A stretch of 64,000 nucleotides of DNA, taken from assembly GCA_030710605.1 (NCBI GenBank), contig CP092868.1:24075047-24139046 (forward strand), given 5' to 3'. The number at the start of each line of letters is the position of its first letter. Position 1 is the first letter of the stretch. The position numbers and the translations under genes were made by a program. This DNA comes from Cordylochernes scorpioides. Lineage: Eukaryota; Arthropoda; Arachnida; Pseudoscorpiones; Chernetidae. A model generated the notes under the pieces. The model worked only from the letters and a program-made list of their open reading frames with translations. It had not been told where the DNA came from and did not search any database. Of the stretch, positions 55,305 to 64,000 are shown piece by piece.

Positions 55305-55956
55305 TGGGCCCGTGGATCCGCTGTACCAGTCGGAACCACTCTCCTAGGTTCTCGGGAGGCACTACGCGGACTAGGCGCTGGTCGTTGAATGGCAGTCCTT
55401 CTGTCAGCGTCTCGAGGATCACCTCTTGTGGAAGTCCTAGTTGCAATCCCATGGCGGTTTTTTCCCGGTAGTAGGTCTCTAAGTTGGCTTGTCCCGTGAG
55501 TTTCATGGCGAAATATTTCGCAAAGGACGCTTCGCTTGACTCAGGGTAGAGATCTAGGAGGATTTGTCTCACCTGGAAATAACTCCGGTCGGCCAGCCGA
55601 AGTTTCCTGAAGAGCTCCAGGGGTTGTCGCACCAGGTAGTTTGGCAGGCGCAATAATTTTTCTTGTTCTCCCATGGATGCGTCTTCCATTTTTCGGTCGA
55701 ACGTCTGGAAAAACTGTGTCGCGCTGTATGTGCCGTCGAAAGGCGAGATCGCCGATTCCGCTCCATCAGAAATTTTTGCCCGGGCCAGGAACATTGACAG
55801 CTGGTTGACGGCGTCCGCTAGGGGCGCAGTTGTCTCTCGGTCGGTCATCTCCTGTCTTTCTCTTGTCGTTTCGTTCTCTCTTACTTCTTGCCTTCTTTCC
55901 ATTGTTTCCGTCGGACTGTCTGACTTTACGCCTATGGGATCCTGATTTAATTCCAT
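55024..55956 (-). CDS. gag: Gypsy gag polyprotein
   Basis: The frame is open from 55995, but its first 13 codons start within the LTR; the Met at 55956 (MELNQDPIG) gives a start wholly in the internal region and is preferred. The protein is about 310 residues: a charged N-terminus, a capsid-like segment (ISPFDGTYSATQFFQTF ... KLLRLPNYL), and one zinc knuckle CKFCGARHWHSEC (C-x2-C-x3-H-x4-C). The C-terminal 280 nt overlap the pol frame, which is shifted by +1 relative to gag, implying ribosomal frameshifting near the end of gag. It likely forms the RNA-binding particle. Confidence 0.9.
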   Translation of the reverse strand: MELNQDPIGVKSDSPTETMERRQEVRENETTRERQEMTDRETTAPLADAVNQLSMFLARAKISDGAESAISPFDGTYSATQFFQTFDRKMEDASMGEQEKLLRLPNYLVRQPLELFRKLRLADRSYFQVRQILLDLYPESSEASFAKYFAMKLTGQANLETYYREKTAMGLQLGLPQEVILETLTEGLPFNDQRLVRVVPPENLGEWFRLVQRIHGPSVPATRSREDQPPTMSGPYHSTSRRPGAWNAPLPPSNCKFCGARHWHSECRRRPIPTTHEKVRTVQTVPKSPVPTSSQPSQARDTSAGQPFRD

Positions 55957-55977
55957 CTCACTATCCTGTCGACTCTG

Positions 55978-56822
55978 TGTAATATGATGATGCAATTGTT
56001 ATTACACTATAATATTTGTTGTACTACACTGTTGTAGAATCCTGTCGACTTAACCGTTCTGTGGCAATATCGTTGTGGGGTTTCTTATTGTTGGATGCGA
56101 ATGGTGAGATTTGGTTGAAGCGCAGCCGTTTGAGTGGAAGTTGCAGCATACAGTTAGGAATAATCAGGACACGTGATTGAGTTTGAAAATAAAGGCAACG
56201 GGTTGGAGGAAAGAAAGTTTGATAAGAGCTGAGCGATTTGACTTATTAATTAACTGATCACATGGCGGTGATTGTACTTAGCTGTGGGATGAGCAGAGGG
56301 GGAGAGGTCTAGAGCCGATGTCACCTCCTTGGGAGCCAAAGCGTAACTAACATTTCTTGCTTTTCGATTTAACACCAAGCTTCAGTTTCTCTCTGATTGG
56401 TTGAGATATGATCACATGGTGTTTTCCTATTGGTTGACCTACTTAGTGGTTCCTCCCTAATTGGCCGGCGGCTCTCCTTGATGAAAAATGGCCTGCCTGG
56501 TATATCCGATTTCGTCAGGAAGTATTGGGTATCTTGACGCTTATAGCTTCGACGGATATTAGATACGTCCTGTTTTTGCCGGAAGTATTGAGTGCATCTT
56601 GGCTAAAATAACTTCTGCGGTCACTAGAGACGTCCGGTCTCTGCCCCTGCAATGTTGACACAGGGGTGCCAAAATAGTCGTGCCAGCTTTTAGTCTTACT
56701 TCCTATATCTTTTGTTACTTTCTTTCCTCCAGTTATCTTGTTCTTTATTAAGTCTTTGAAAATCATACATGATACATACATAGTGGGTCGGGGTTGCATT
56801 TAATTATATACAAATTATGACA
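55978..56822 (-). repeat. 5' LTR / promoter of the Gypsy element
   Basis: Direct repeat of 48661-49505. On the sense strand, three CCAAT boxes are grouped (GGCCAATTAGGG at about 56457, CAACCAATAGG at about 56430, CAACCAATCAGAG at about 56390), consistent with a U3 promoter. No clear TATA box follows. Just inside the LTR the sense strand reads CAGAGTCGACAGGATAG. There is no TGG-starting primer site, but GTCGACAGGAT also occurs within the LTR. Confidence 0.93.
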
Positions 56823-58190
56823 TATATATATATATTATCGCGTTGAGCAAAATCTACAGAATAAATCGTTATGAAATTTCGCATGTAGGTAGCTGAAGAT
56901 TTCGTTTAACATATAGGCTATTCAAAAAACTAAAAAGGTTAAGGTGCTTTTTTTTAATAATATAAAACAAAAAAGCGTTATTTCCAGCCTTTTACCGCTT
57001 GGGCGCAGCACTGGTCCTGACGATAAATGAATTTGATTGGTTAATAATTAACACGTGGTTTGTTTACACGATGAATGTTAGTTTGTTCACATGATGAATG
57101 TTTTTAAAAGGTAAGATTATCCAATCGCCGTGAAACTTTAGGAAGTTATTTACTATACTACTGGGAAGGTTTCTGGTTTGAATTTGGTTTGAAATAAATA
57201 TTCTTTGCAATTTTATTTGCAAATTTTCTACTTTCACTCGCAAGCAGCGCCTCTAGCGGAATCTGGTGAAATTATATTTATAAATTGTAACAATGCTTAA
57301 AATGTGTTCCGAATATAATAAATTTAATTTGAGAATTTAGTAATATAATATACAATGACGTAAAATAACTTGGAATTCCATATTAATATATATATTTAAA
57401 GAAAATATTGTATAACGTTTTTGTGTTAAATGTTAAAATGTAATGTTAAAATATATTTTTACATTGTTAATTTAATTTGTTGTTGTTTTATAATAGTGAA
57501 GATGTAAATTACATTGTTGCTGTTGTTTATTATCGTTTGTTTATATAAAAAAAACTTACATTGTATGTGATGATGATAACAAAAATGAATTTTTAAATTA
57601 ATATATATAATTCATAGAGAAAAAATATATATAATTAATTATCAAATTCACAAAAGTGACAATATCTTATTTAAAATATAATAAATGTTTTCAAAATATT
57701 ATGTGTTTCAAAATTATATTTAAACGCATATAACAATTATTATATTTATATACGTTTATAAATCAATATATAGGTGGATTGGATGTTTTCTAGAATCGTT
57801 TTAACAAATGTTCGTTAGGCAAACTTTTACTCGGATAAAAACCGGGCGAAGCCGGGAACATATATATATATATGTTTGTCGGCTATGCACGCCCTCAATA
57901 TGTAACTAATCTCGCTGAAATTTGAAAAGGACAGAGTTAAATCTGGTAGAGTTTTTTTTTTGTCGCACTTTAACCAAGAAAAATTATAGTACTGAGCAAC
58001 AATATTTTTTTAGTCAGAAATGATAATAACAATTTTGCTGTATCATGCTTGATTGACATAAGCAAAATTCTTTAGGGGAATATTCACTAGAGCAGTCCAC
58101 GGGCGGAGCCAGATAATAATTTTTAGTAGGCAGGAACAAAATTCTACCGCGAAACATTCACTCGAGCAGAAGACACACGAAGCCAGGTCA
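56823..58190. mobile_element. Overlapping Helitron remnants
   Basis: 57120-57260 repeats the interior of the 46554 Helitron (AACTTTAGGAAGTTATTTAC, TACTGGGAAGGTTTCTGG, CTCGCAAGCAGCGCC). 57800-57860 is its 3' end (GTTCGTTAGGCAAACTTTTA, ACCGGGCGAAGCCGGG) with the CTAG replaced by a TA repeat. 58090-58190 holds two further hairpin-like ends (GGGCGGAGCCAG, CGAAGCCAGG). 57300-57780 is AT-rich with no gene. Confidence 0.6.
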
Positions 58191-58471
58191 TCTCTATATA
58201 TAAAATATCGTTTCTCGGCCTTTTGGCCAAGATCATGTAGTATATCTCTAGATATTTTTATTTATATATATCTTATTAAAATTCTATTCAGTAGAGAGAG
58301 TGGATATGTTTGCTCTCAAAAAATATATTTTATATATTATATAAATATATAATGTAACGAATATTATTATCATAATATTCTGTGTGTTCCGGAATATTAT
58401 TATCAATAATATTCGTTAGGCAAACTTTCACTCGGATAAAACCCGGGCTAAATCGGGTACTCATCCGCTAG
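58191..58471 (+). mobile_element. 281-bp Helitron containing a U2 snRNA piece
   Basis: TCTCTATATATAAAA start after A (58190); CTAG end (58468-58471) before T; hairpin ACCCGGGCTAAATCGGGT upstream of the end. The U2-like segment lies right behind the 5' terminus. Confidence 0.7.
58207..58244 (+). pseudogene. U2 snRNA 5' fragment
   Basis: ATCGTTTCTCGGCCTTTTGG, CCAAGATCATGTAGTATA matches the strongly conserved 5' end of U2 snRNA (stem-loop I, then the start of the branch-site region) with a few changes and a short deletion. It stops before the branch-point recognition sequence, so it cannot be a working snRNA. Confidence 0.75.
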
Positions 58472-58778
58472 TATGTTATATAAAAATATTATTTTATTCA
58501 AAATTATATATCATAGATTCAAATATTCTGTTAAATCGACCGCCAGAGGTCACTCTTCCCCTATAAAAACTCATTGTTGTTTTATCCCAATGGCCGGCTC
58601 AAAACTTTTGTACATTATGTAAATAATCTTTTGTTTTCCTTATTCTACTCGCCTTAAGCCAGGCATTACTTTTATCAAATTATGTTCTTTTAAATATTCC
58701 TCAGCTCAAATAAAGAAATCAATGATCTAAATACAACAGAAAATCTCCATTCATCTTTTTTTATATAACATATATATA
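58472..58778. other. Intergenic DNA
   Basis: Nothing recognised. Confidence 0.5.
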
Positions 58779-59584
58779 CAGTGGTACCTCGACATACGAG
58801 CGCCCCAACATACGAGTTTTTCGAGATACGAGCCGACGAGCAAGTGATTTTTTGCTTTTAGTTACGAGCGAAATTCGAGATACGAGTTCGGTTCGGTAGT
58901 AACACGCAGTCGCACCATCACGATCAGTTAGCAGCGTGCTTCCGCTGTGATAAGTTGTGTTTTGTGTTCGCGTTTTGTGTTGCGTTTACATTTACAGTTT
59001 TAGTTCATTCATTTTTATAACCATGGATCGGAAGAAAGTTTGTAAAAAGTCAAGTGCTAAGAAAACGATGATGAGAATTGAATTAAAACGTGAAATTTCT
59101 ACAAGTGAGATAAAGGAGATCTTAGGAATGTGGGAGAGAGTTTCACAGTTCGGGAAAAAAAACACCCAGGAAAAGTTGCAACAGGTCGTGCATCTGACCT
59201 TTTTAATGACACTTGCCTAACTCATTTCCGGAACATTCTGAGAGGGAGGAAGAAACAAACCTCCTTGGACATGTTTTTTTCTAAACGGCCTACAGGTGAA
59301 AGCGAGAAAAATGTAGTGAAAAAGGCAAAGACCAGTGAGGATATCTAATTTATTTCTTTACATTCTCTTTTGTTGTTTTGTGCAATAAATATTTGATATT
59401 TATAAATACGTTTTTATTATTTAACACCACGTAACAAAAATAACTGGGGCGACATTTTGGAGGTTGGAACGGATTAATGGTAGTTCAATTGTTTTGTATG
59501 GGGAAATTTGCTTCGAGATACGAGTAATTCAAGATACGAGCAAGGTTGCGGAACGAATTAAACTCGTATGTCGAGGTACCACTG
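58779..59584 (+). mobile_element. Tigger (pogo) deletion derivative
   Basis: 806 bp with ends CAGTGGTACCTCGACATACG and its inverse, TA duplications on both sides. It retains the first and last parts of a transposase gene with the middle removed. The same termini bound the 249-bp MITE at 40005-40253. Confidence 0.92.
59023..59348 (+). pseudogene. Tigger/CENP-B-type transposase, internal deletion
   Basis: The N-terminal frame MDRKKVCKKSSAKKTMMRIE, LKREISTSEI resembles the start of the CENP-B-type helix-turn-helix domain. Around 59130 the reading shifts to the frame of the C-terminus: VATGRASDLFNDTCLTHFR, GRKKQTSLDMFFSKRP, stop at 59348. The complete DDE catalytic region is absent. Translation of either part alone is short. 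Confidence 0.8.
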
Positions 59585-59587
59585 TAT

Positions 59588-59912
59588 ATTAAAAATAAAG
59601 AAAGCATATCCTGACCAGGAGCACATGTGCTTTACAGAAGGCAGAGCGCCATCTGGTGGAACAGAAATTACCTAAACATTGATTTAGCCTGTTCCCTGAT
59701 ATTTGGCCAACCTAATTTATTGATAAATCAAGAAAAGCCATCCACGAACGCGTTTGGCGCTGTTGGCGATCATCAGCGTGGAGTAGGCTGTACCACTGCG
59801 ACCAAAAAGAATATTGGTCCCAGAGGCTTCTTGAGAAACCAAGAAATGAGTATTTAAGGCTTCTGTAAAGCACATGTGCTCCTGGTCAGGATATGCTTTC
59901 TTTATTTTTAAT
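59588..59912. mobile_element. Family-B hammerhead foldback
   Basis: 42-bp terminal inverted repeats (AAATAAAGAAAGCATATCCT, GACCAGGAGCACATGTGC and the inverse). The inside has AGAGCGCCATCTGGTGGAAC, then the family-B hammerhead on the minus strand, then CAGAGGCTTCTTGAGAAACC. Same family as the 42866-43033 hairpin but with the central ribozyme kept. Confidence 0.85.
59742..59781 (-). ncRNA. Family-B hammerhead, G12 lost
   Basis: On the minus strand: CCACG, CTGATGA, stem II TCGC-CAACA-GCGC, CAAA (expected GAAA), ACGCGT, T, CGTGG. Stem I (CCACG/CGTGG) and the CUGAUGA box are perfect. The G-to-C change in GAAA should abolish cleavage. Confidence 0.6.
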
Positions 59913-59949
59913 ATCAATACCTGACCCACTTATTTTTTCTATTGTTTTT

Positions 59950-60140
59950 TCATATATATATTATGATACATTAGCGCGCCATCTGTTATGAAAATTCGAA
60001 ACTATTATAGACGCGTATGATTCTTTTGAAAATTTAACAATTTCTAGGGGTCTTACTGCAATTTTCTATAGATAAGAAATAGAACGATGAAGCACGAATG
60101 TTTCTTTTACCATTAAAATAAACGTTCCTCACTGCGATGT
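59950..60140. mobile_element. GCGCGCCATCTGTTATGAAA-type element, half
   Basis: TTAGCGCGCCATCTGTTATG, AACTATTATAGACGCGTATG, TTTAACAATTTCTA, AGCACGAATGTTTCTTTTA and CTCACTGCGATG combine the two arms seen at 35322 and 37279. No second arm. Confidence 0.6.
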
Positions 60141-60239
60141 AAAATAATTTCACATATCGGAGTAAGATCAACATATTTTCATATTGTGAAAAATATAGTA
60201 CAAATGTAATATTGTACTGGGATAAGGTGCATAAATTAT

Positions 60240-60561
60240 GAAAAAGGCATCTCCTTATCGTGCAACTGAAAGTTGCTGATGGCTTGCGCCATCTATCGGA
60301 ATAAATATCAACTATTCTCGTTGATTTCTGGCCTTAACTACCCGTATCATGATTTTTCAGGATGCCTTAATGACCAATTTTTTTGGTGGTTGAGGTACAG
60401 CTTGCACCTCGCTGATGAGGGCCAACAGCCCTAAACGCGTCCGTGGTTAACTTTTCTTGATTAATCAAGAATGGGTATTTGTCCAATTCTGGAATAATTA
60501 AAATTCAACGAGAATAGTTGATATTTATTCCAATAGATGGCGCAAAGGAGATGCCTTTTTC
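60240..60561. mobile_element. Family-B hammerhead foldback
   Basis: Ends GAAAAAGGCATCTCCTT (60240-60256) and the inverse (60545-60561). Inner arms GCGCCATCTATCGGAATAAA, TATCAACTATTCTCGTTG mirrored by CAACGAGAATAGTTGATATT, TATTCCAATAGATGGCGC. The hammerhead lies in the centre at 60403-60450. Confidence 0.82.
60403..60450 (+). ncRNA. Family-B hammerhead, near-complete
   Basis: GCACCTCG, CTGATGA (60412-60418), stem II GGGC-CAACA-GCCC, TAAA (expected GAAA), ACGCGT palindrome, C17, CGTGGTT. Stem I pairs except for one U-U mismatch. The triplet at the cleavage point is GTC. The single G12-to-U change is the main defect. The palindromic stem III suggests dimer-dependent folding. Confidence 0.6.
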
Positions 60562-60619
60562 TTAATATTTTCATATTGTAATAGAGAGCTTACAGATGTG
60601 TTGGAAATTTGTAATAGAA

Positions 60620-60830
60620 ACGGCGCTTAGTTTTTAGCGTCTATTTTGACGGGAGAAGTCACCTTTCATTTTAGAGATCAATTTCACACCGGCAAATTTC
60701 CCATCTATATATTGGTCATATATTTGGGCCTAACTTTGATTCTGTCTCCTTCAAAAAAAAAAAAAAGAACAAACGACCGGATACATCAAAGACTTTCCAC
60801 TTCCTTAAATTTTTGTCACTGAGTGTATAT
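60620..60830. mobile_element. Foldback end plus MITE end
   Basis: 60620-60718 (GCGTCTATTTTGACGGGAGA, GATCAATTTCACACCGGC, AATTTCCCATCTATA) is the right end of the 40830/34763 family. 60735-60830 (TCTGTCTCCTTCAAA, CGACCGGATACATCAAAGAC, CTTCCTTAAATTTTTGTC) is the right half of the TACACTCATGG MITE. Confidence 0.6.
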
Positions 60831-61199
60831 GTACATCTTCCCACATGTCACCAGAATATCTTAATCGATTTCAGGAAGTAGCTAATCACGTGACTTAATC
60901 CCTCCTTCCGCTATTCCCAAGAGTGATCAACAATGACGACAGAATCGTATACCCTTTTTTTAATGATAACTTCCTTGCGTGGGTGGAAGACGTGTTTTTT
61001 AGTAACGATAGAGAGGGGAGGATTATCTACATATTCTGTATCGTGTTTATACCTCTGTGCGTAAGGATTAGTACAGATTCTCGTGATTTATCACTAATCC
61101 AGAATATCTTAATTTATCGGTCCAATATCCAATTTTAGACCTAATATCCTTTATTTTTAAATAATTAGATCCTTGTAAATAGAACTTTTAAATTCAAAT
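60831..61199. other. Intergenic DNA
   Basis: Less AT-rich than average (60870-61060), but no domain or conserved frame recognised. A 71-codon frame at 60923-61138 is not convincing. Confidence 0.45.
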
Positions 61200-61640
61200 A
61201 CGCTCATGGATAAAAACTTAAGGAAGATGTACCTTTTAACGTGTATATATCGGGATTCAGACAATAACTCTGAAAGATATCACAGTGAACTTTATTGAAG
61301 ACACACGAGATAACCAAGTGTGAACAAAACTTAAGGAAGTTGTATCTTTCAGTATGTATATCGGGATTCAGACAATAACTCTGAAATATATTACAGTGAC
61401 CTTTATTGAAGACACACGAGATAACCAAGTGTGAACAAAACTAAAAAAAATTGTACCTTTTAACATGTATATCGGGTTTCAGACAATAACTCTGAAATAT
61501 ATTACCGTGACCTTTATTGAAGACACACGAGATAACCAAGTGTGAACAAAACTTAAGGAAGTTGTACCTTTTAGTATGTATATCGGGATTCAGACAATAC
61601 CTCTGAAAGATATTACAGTATAACCATTATAATAGAGAGA
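61200..61640 (+). mobile_element. TACACTCATGG MITE with four internal units, right end missing
   Basis: Begins ACGCTCATGGATAAAAACTT and continues with about four 111-bp units (GTATATCGGGATTCAGACAA ... AACCAAGTGTGAACAAAACT), breaking off after AAAGATATTACAGTATAACC. This is an independent expansion of the same unit as at 21714. Confidence 0.75.
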
Positions 61641-62223
61641 AAGGTATTTGTTTGGAATATTCAACATTAAAATTCAATTAATTGAATCTTAAATTCTATA
61701 AATCTTATAAATCGAGGAAATATAAAGTATATCACAATCTTGATTCATCCTATAACAAGCGGGATCTAAACAAAAGGTATTTTAGAACGTAAACCAGATT
61801 TCAAAAACTAATTTTCTTTTAATTTCAAATAACTTTCTATTAGTCAAAGAAAAAAAAGAAAGAATTGATACGGCAAGCTTGTAAAAAAAAAGTCTTTCCA
61901 TCCAATAGGAAGACCTCCAAAAAAAGATCAATAAGATTTTCATTGGCTTGATTTGTTCGGTGGTGCCAAATGGATTTCGGATGAGAACCATTTGGAAATG
62001 AGATGTGGCAGTAGTGATGACAGCTGAAGACAAATGGCTGGGAAATGTTTGGCAATCTTGGTGATATTTTGGCTTACAAGATGGGATTAAGTTTGGACTT
62101 GGGCATTCCTCTTGTGATAGATTCATCATCTTTGAGGTAGGCAGGACGCGATGAATAAATCACAAGATTGTTTTGAAGGAAAATATGGGAGAGATGTGAT
62201 TGGAAAATATTGAAGTGAGAAAG
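61641..62223. other. Intergenic DNA
   Basis: A 115-codon minus-strand frame (61782-62129) is present but shows no domain I recognise and is rich in homopolymer-derived Phe/Lys. I cannot support a gene here. Confidence 0.45.
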
Positions 62224-64000
62224 TTCAATTTATTCTTATTAGGAAATATTGATGGCAGATCATGTTCAATTTATTCTTATTATAAATATTGATGGCAGAT
62301 CATGTTCAATTTATTCTTATTAGAAAATATTAAAAGAAAGCATATTCAATATCTGAGAGAGGTAAATATTGAAGGAAACATGTTCAATATCTGAAAGAGG
62401 TAAATATTGAAGGAAACATGTTCAATATCTGATAGAGGTAAATATTGAAGGGAACATGTTCAATATCTGTGAGAGGTAAAAATTGAAAGACACATGTTCA
62501 ATATCTGAGAGAGGTAAATATTGAAAGAAACATGTTCAATATCTGAGAGAGGTAAATATTGAAGGAAACATGTTCAATATCTGAAAAAGGTAAATATTGA
62601 AGGGAACATGTTCAATATCTGAGAGAGGTAAATATTGAAGGGAACATGTTCAATATCTGAGAGATGTAAATATTGAAGGAAGCATGTTCAATATCTGAGA
62701 GAGATAAATATTGAAGGGAACATGTTCAATATCTGAGAGAGGTAAATATTGAATGAAGCATGTTCAATATCTGAGAGAGGTAAATATTGAAGGAAGCATG
62801 TTCAATATCTGAGAGAGGTAAATATTGAATGAAGCATGTTCAATATCTGAGAGAGGTAAATATTGAAGGGAACATGTTCAATATCTGAGAGAGGTAAATA
62901 TTGAATGAAGCATGTTCAATATCTGAGAGAGGTAAATATTGAAGGAAGCATGTTCAATATCTGAGAGAGGTAAATATTGAAGGAAACATGTTCAATATCT
63001 GAGAGAGGTAAATATTGAATGAAGCATGTTCAATATCTGAGAGAGGTGAATATTGAAGGAAGAACATGTTCAATATCTGAGAGAGGTAAATATTGAAGGA
63101 AGCATGTTTAATATCTGAGAGAGGTGAATATTGAAGGGAACATGTTCAATATCTGAGAGAGGTAAATATTGAATGAAGCATGTTCAATATCTGAGAGAGG
63201 TAAATATTGAATGAAGCATGTTCAATATCTGAGAGAGGTGAATATTGAAGGAAGAACATGTTCAATATCTGAGAGAGGTAAATATTGAAGGAAGCATGTT
63301 TAATATCTGAGAGAGGTGAATATTGAAGGGAACATGTTCAATATCTGAGAGAGGTAAATATTGAAGGGAACATGTTCAATATCTGAGAGAGGTAAATATT
63401 GAAGGGAACATGTTCAATATATGAGAGAGGTAAATATTGAAGGAAGCATGTTCAATATCTGAGAGAGGTAAATATTGAATGAAGCATGTTCAATATCTGA
63501 GAGAGGTGAATATTGAAGGAAGAACATGTTCAATATCTGAGAGAGGTAAATATTGAAGGAAGCATGTTTAATATCTGAGAGAGGTAAATATTGAAGGAAG
63601 TATGTTCAATATCTAAGAGTGGTTAATATTGAAGGGAGCATGTTCAATATCTAAGAGTGGTAAATATTGAAGGGAACATGTTCAATATCTGAGAGAGGTA
63701 AATATTGAAGGAAACATGTTCAATATCTGAGAGTGGTAAATATTGGAGGAAGCATGTTCAATATCTGAGAGAGGTAAATATTGAAGGAAACATGTTCAAT
63801 ATCTGAGAGGGGTAAATATTGGAGGAAGCATGTTCAATATCTGAGAGCGGTAAATATTGAAGAAACATGTTCAATATCTGAGAAAGGTAAATATTGAAGG
63901 GAGCATGTTCAATATCTGAGAGAGGTAAATATTGAAGGGAGCATGTTCAATATCTGAGAGAGGTAAATATTGAAGGGAACATGTTCAATATCTGAGAGAG
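62224..64000 (+). repeat. 38-bp minisatellite, runs off the window
   Basis: The main unit is AACATGTTCAATATCTGAGA, GAGGTAAATATTGAAGGG (38 bp), about 43 copies from 62340 on. The first three units (62224-62340) are an older 41-bp form with TTTATTCTTATTAGG. Variants (GAATGAAGC, GGTGAATATTG, AGGAAGAACATG) recur in blocks. Each unit contains the inverted pair TTCAATAT / ATATTGAA. Confidence 0.95.

Larger units (their letters stand above)
48661..56822 (-). mobile_element. Ty3/Gypsy LTR retrotransposon, apparently intact
   Basis: 8,162 bp with 845-bp direct LTRs (48661-49505, 55978-56822) that start TG and end CA. TATA occurs on both outer sides, a 4-bp target duplication, though the flank is TA-rich. 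Order on the minus strand: 5' LTR, gag, pol (protease, RT, RNase H, integrase), a 1.6-kb non-coding tract, 3' LTR. I see no difference between the LTRs and no stop in gag or pol, so the insertion is recent and may be mobile. No env-like separate frame. Confidence 0.95.

Noticed and set aside
51102-56000. Plus-strand open frames across 52093-55945
   Set aside because: They are antisense shadows of gag and pol.
61782-62129. 115-codon minus-strand frame as a gene
   Set aside because: No recognisable domain, homopolymer-driven residues and no supporting context.

Overview
This is an AT-rich, repeat-saturated stretch of a metazoan nuclear genome, probably an invertebrate. The element mix supports this: a Penelope-like element with a GIY-YIG domain, a Ty3/Gypsy LTR element, CR1/Jockey/I-type LINE ends, Helitrons, Tigger-, Tc1/mariner- and hAT-like DNA elements, and several tRNA-derived SINEs. 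The species cannot be fixed from the sequence. I see no host protein-coding gene. The only long open frames belong to retroelements; most other open frames are accidental products of tandem repeats and palindromes. Two 100-N blocks (13886-13985 and 34220-34319) are assembly gaps of unknown true size.

Layout. 1-16000 is one giant foldback: inverted arms of about 1.15 kb flank opposed arrays of a 29-bp minisatellite (11.4 kb on the left, at least 0.9 kb on the right) around a 1.3-kb core with a CRE/E-box/CCAAT cluster. 16-26 kb holds small foldbacks, a decayed LINE end, a SINE with His- and Asn-type tRNA modules, a 22-bp minisatellite, MITEs and a hAT fragment. 26.69-32.21 kb is a second foldback, carrying about 42 copies of a 96-bp unit and a later LINE insertion. 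32-44 kb is a mosaic of MITEs, SINEs, Helitrons, LINE tails and at least eight palindromic elements. 44.40-46.32 kb is a dead Penelope-like element with 374-bp inverted ends. 48.66-56.82 kb is an apparently intact Gypsy element on the minus strand with 845-bp LTRs in which I see no difference. 56.8-62.2 kb returns to Helitrons, a Tigger deletion derivative, foldbacks and MITEs. 62.2-64.0 kb is a 38-bp minisatellite that runs off the window.

The most interesting signal is a set of hammerhead-ribozyme (HHR) motifs inside the foldback elements. One copy, minus strand 40955-41008, has a complete type I hammerhead: CUGACGA core, 4-bp stem II, GAAA, CAUG-capped stem III, GUC cleavage triplet, and a stem I with an internal loop. 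Damaged relatives lie near 12720, 22985, 26925 and 31920. A second family, with a palindromic ACGCGU stem III, occurs at 37598, 37757, 59742 and 60403. The arms of the Penelope-like element and several small foldbacks carry hammerhead-like folds with altered cores. The 96-bp minisatellite unit resembles the segment just 3' of the family-A hammerhead. This suggests (inference) a population of non-autonomous, ribozyme-bearing foldback elements, possibly related to Penelope-like ends, whose internal segments repeatedly expand into long tandem arrays.
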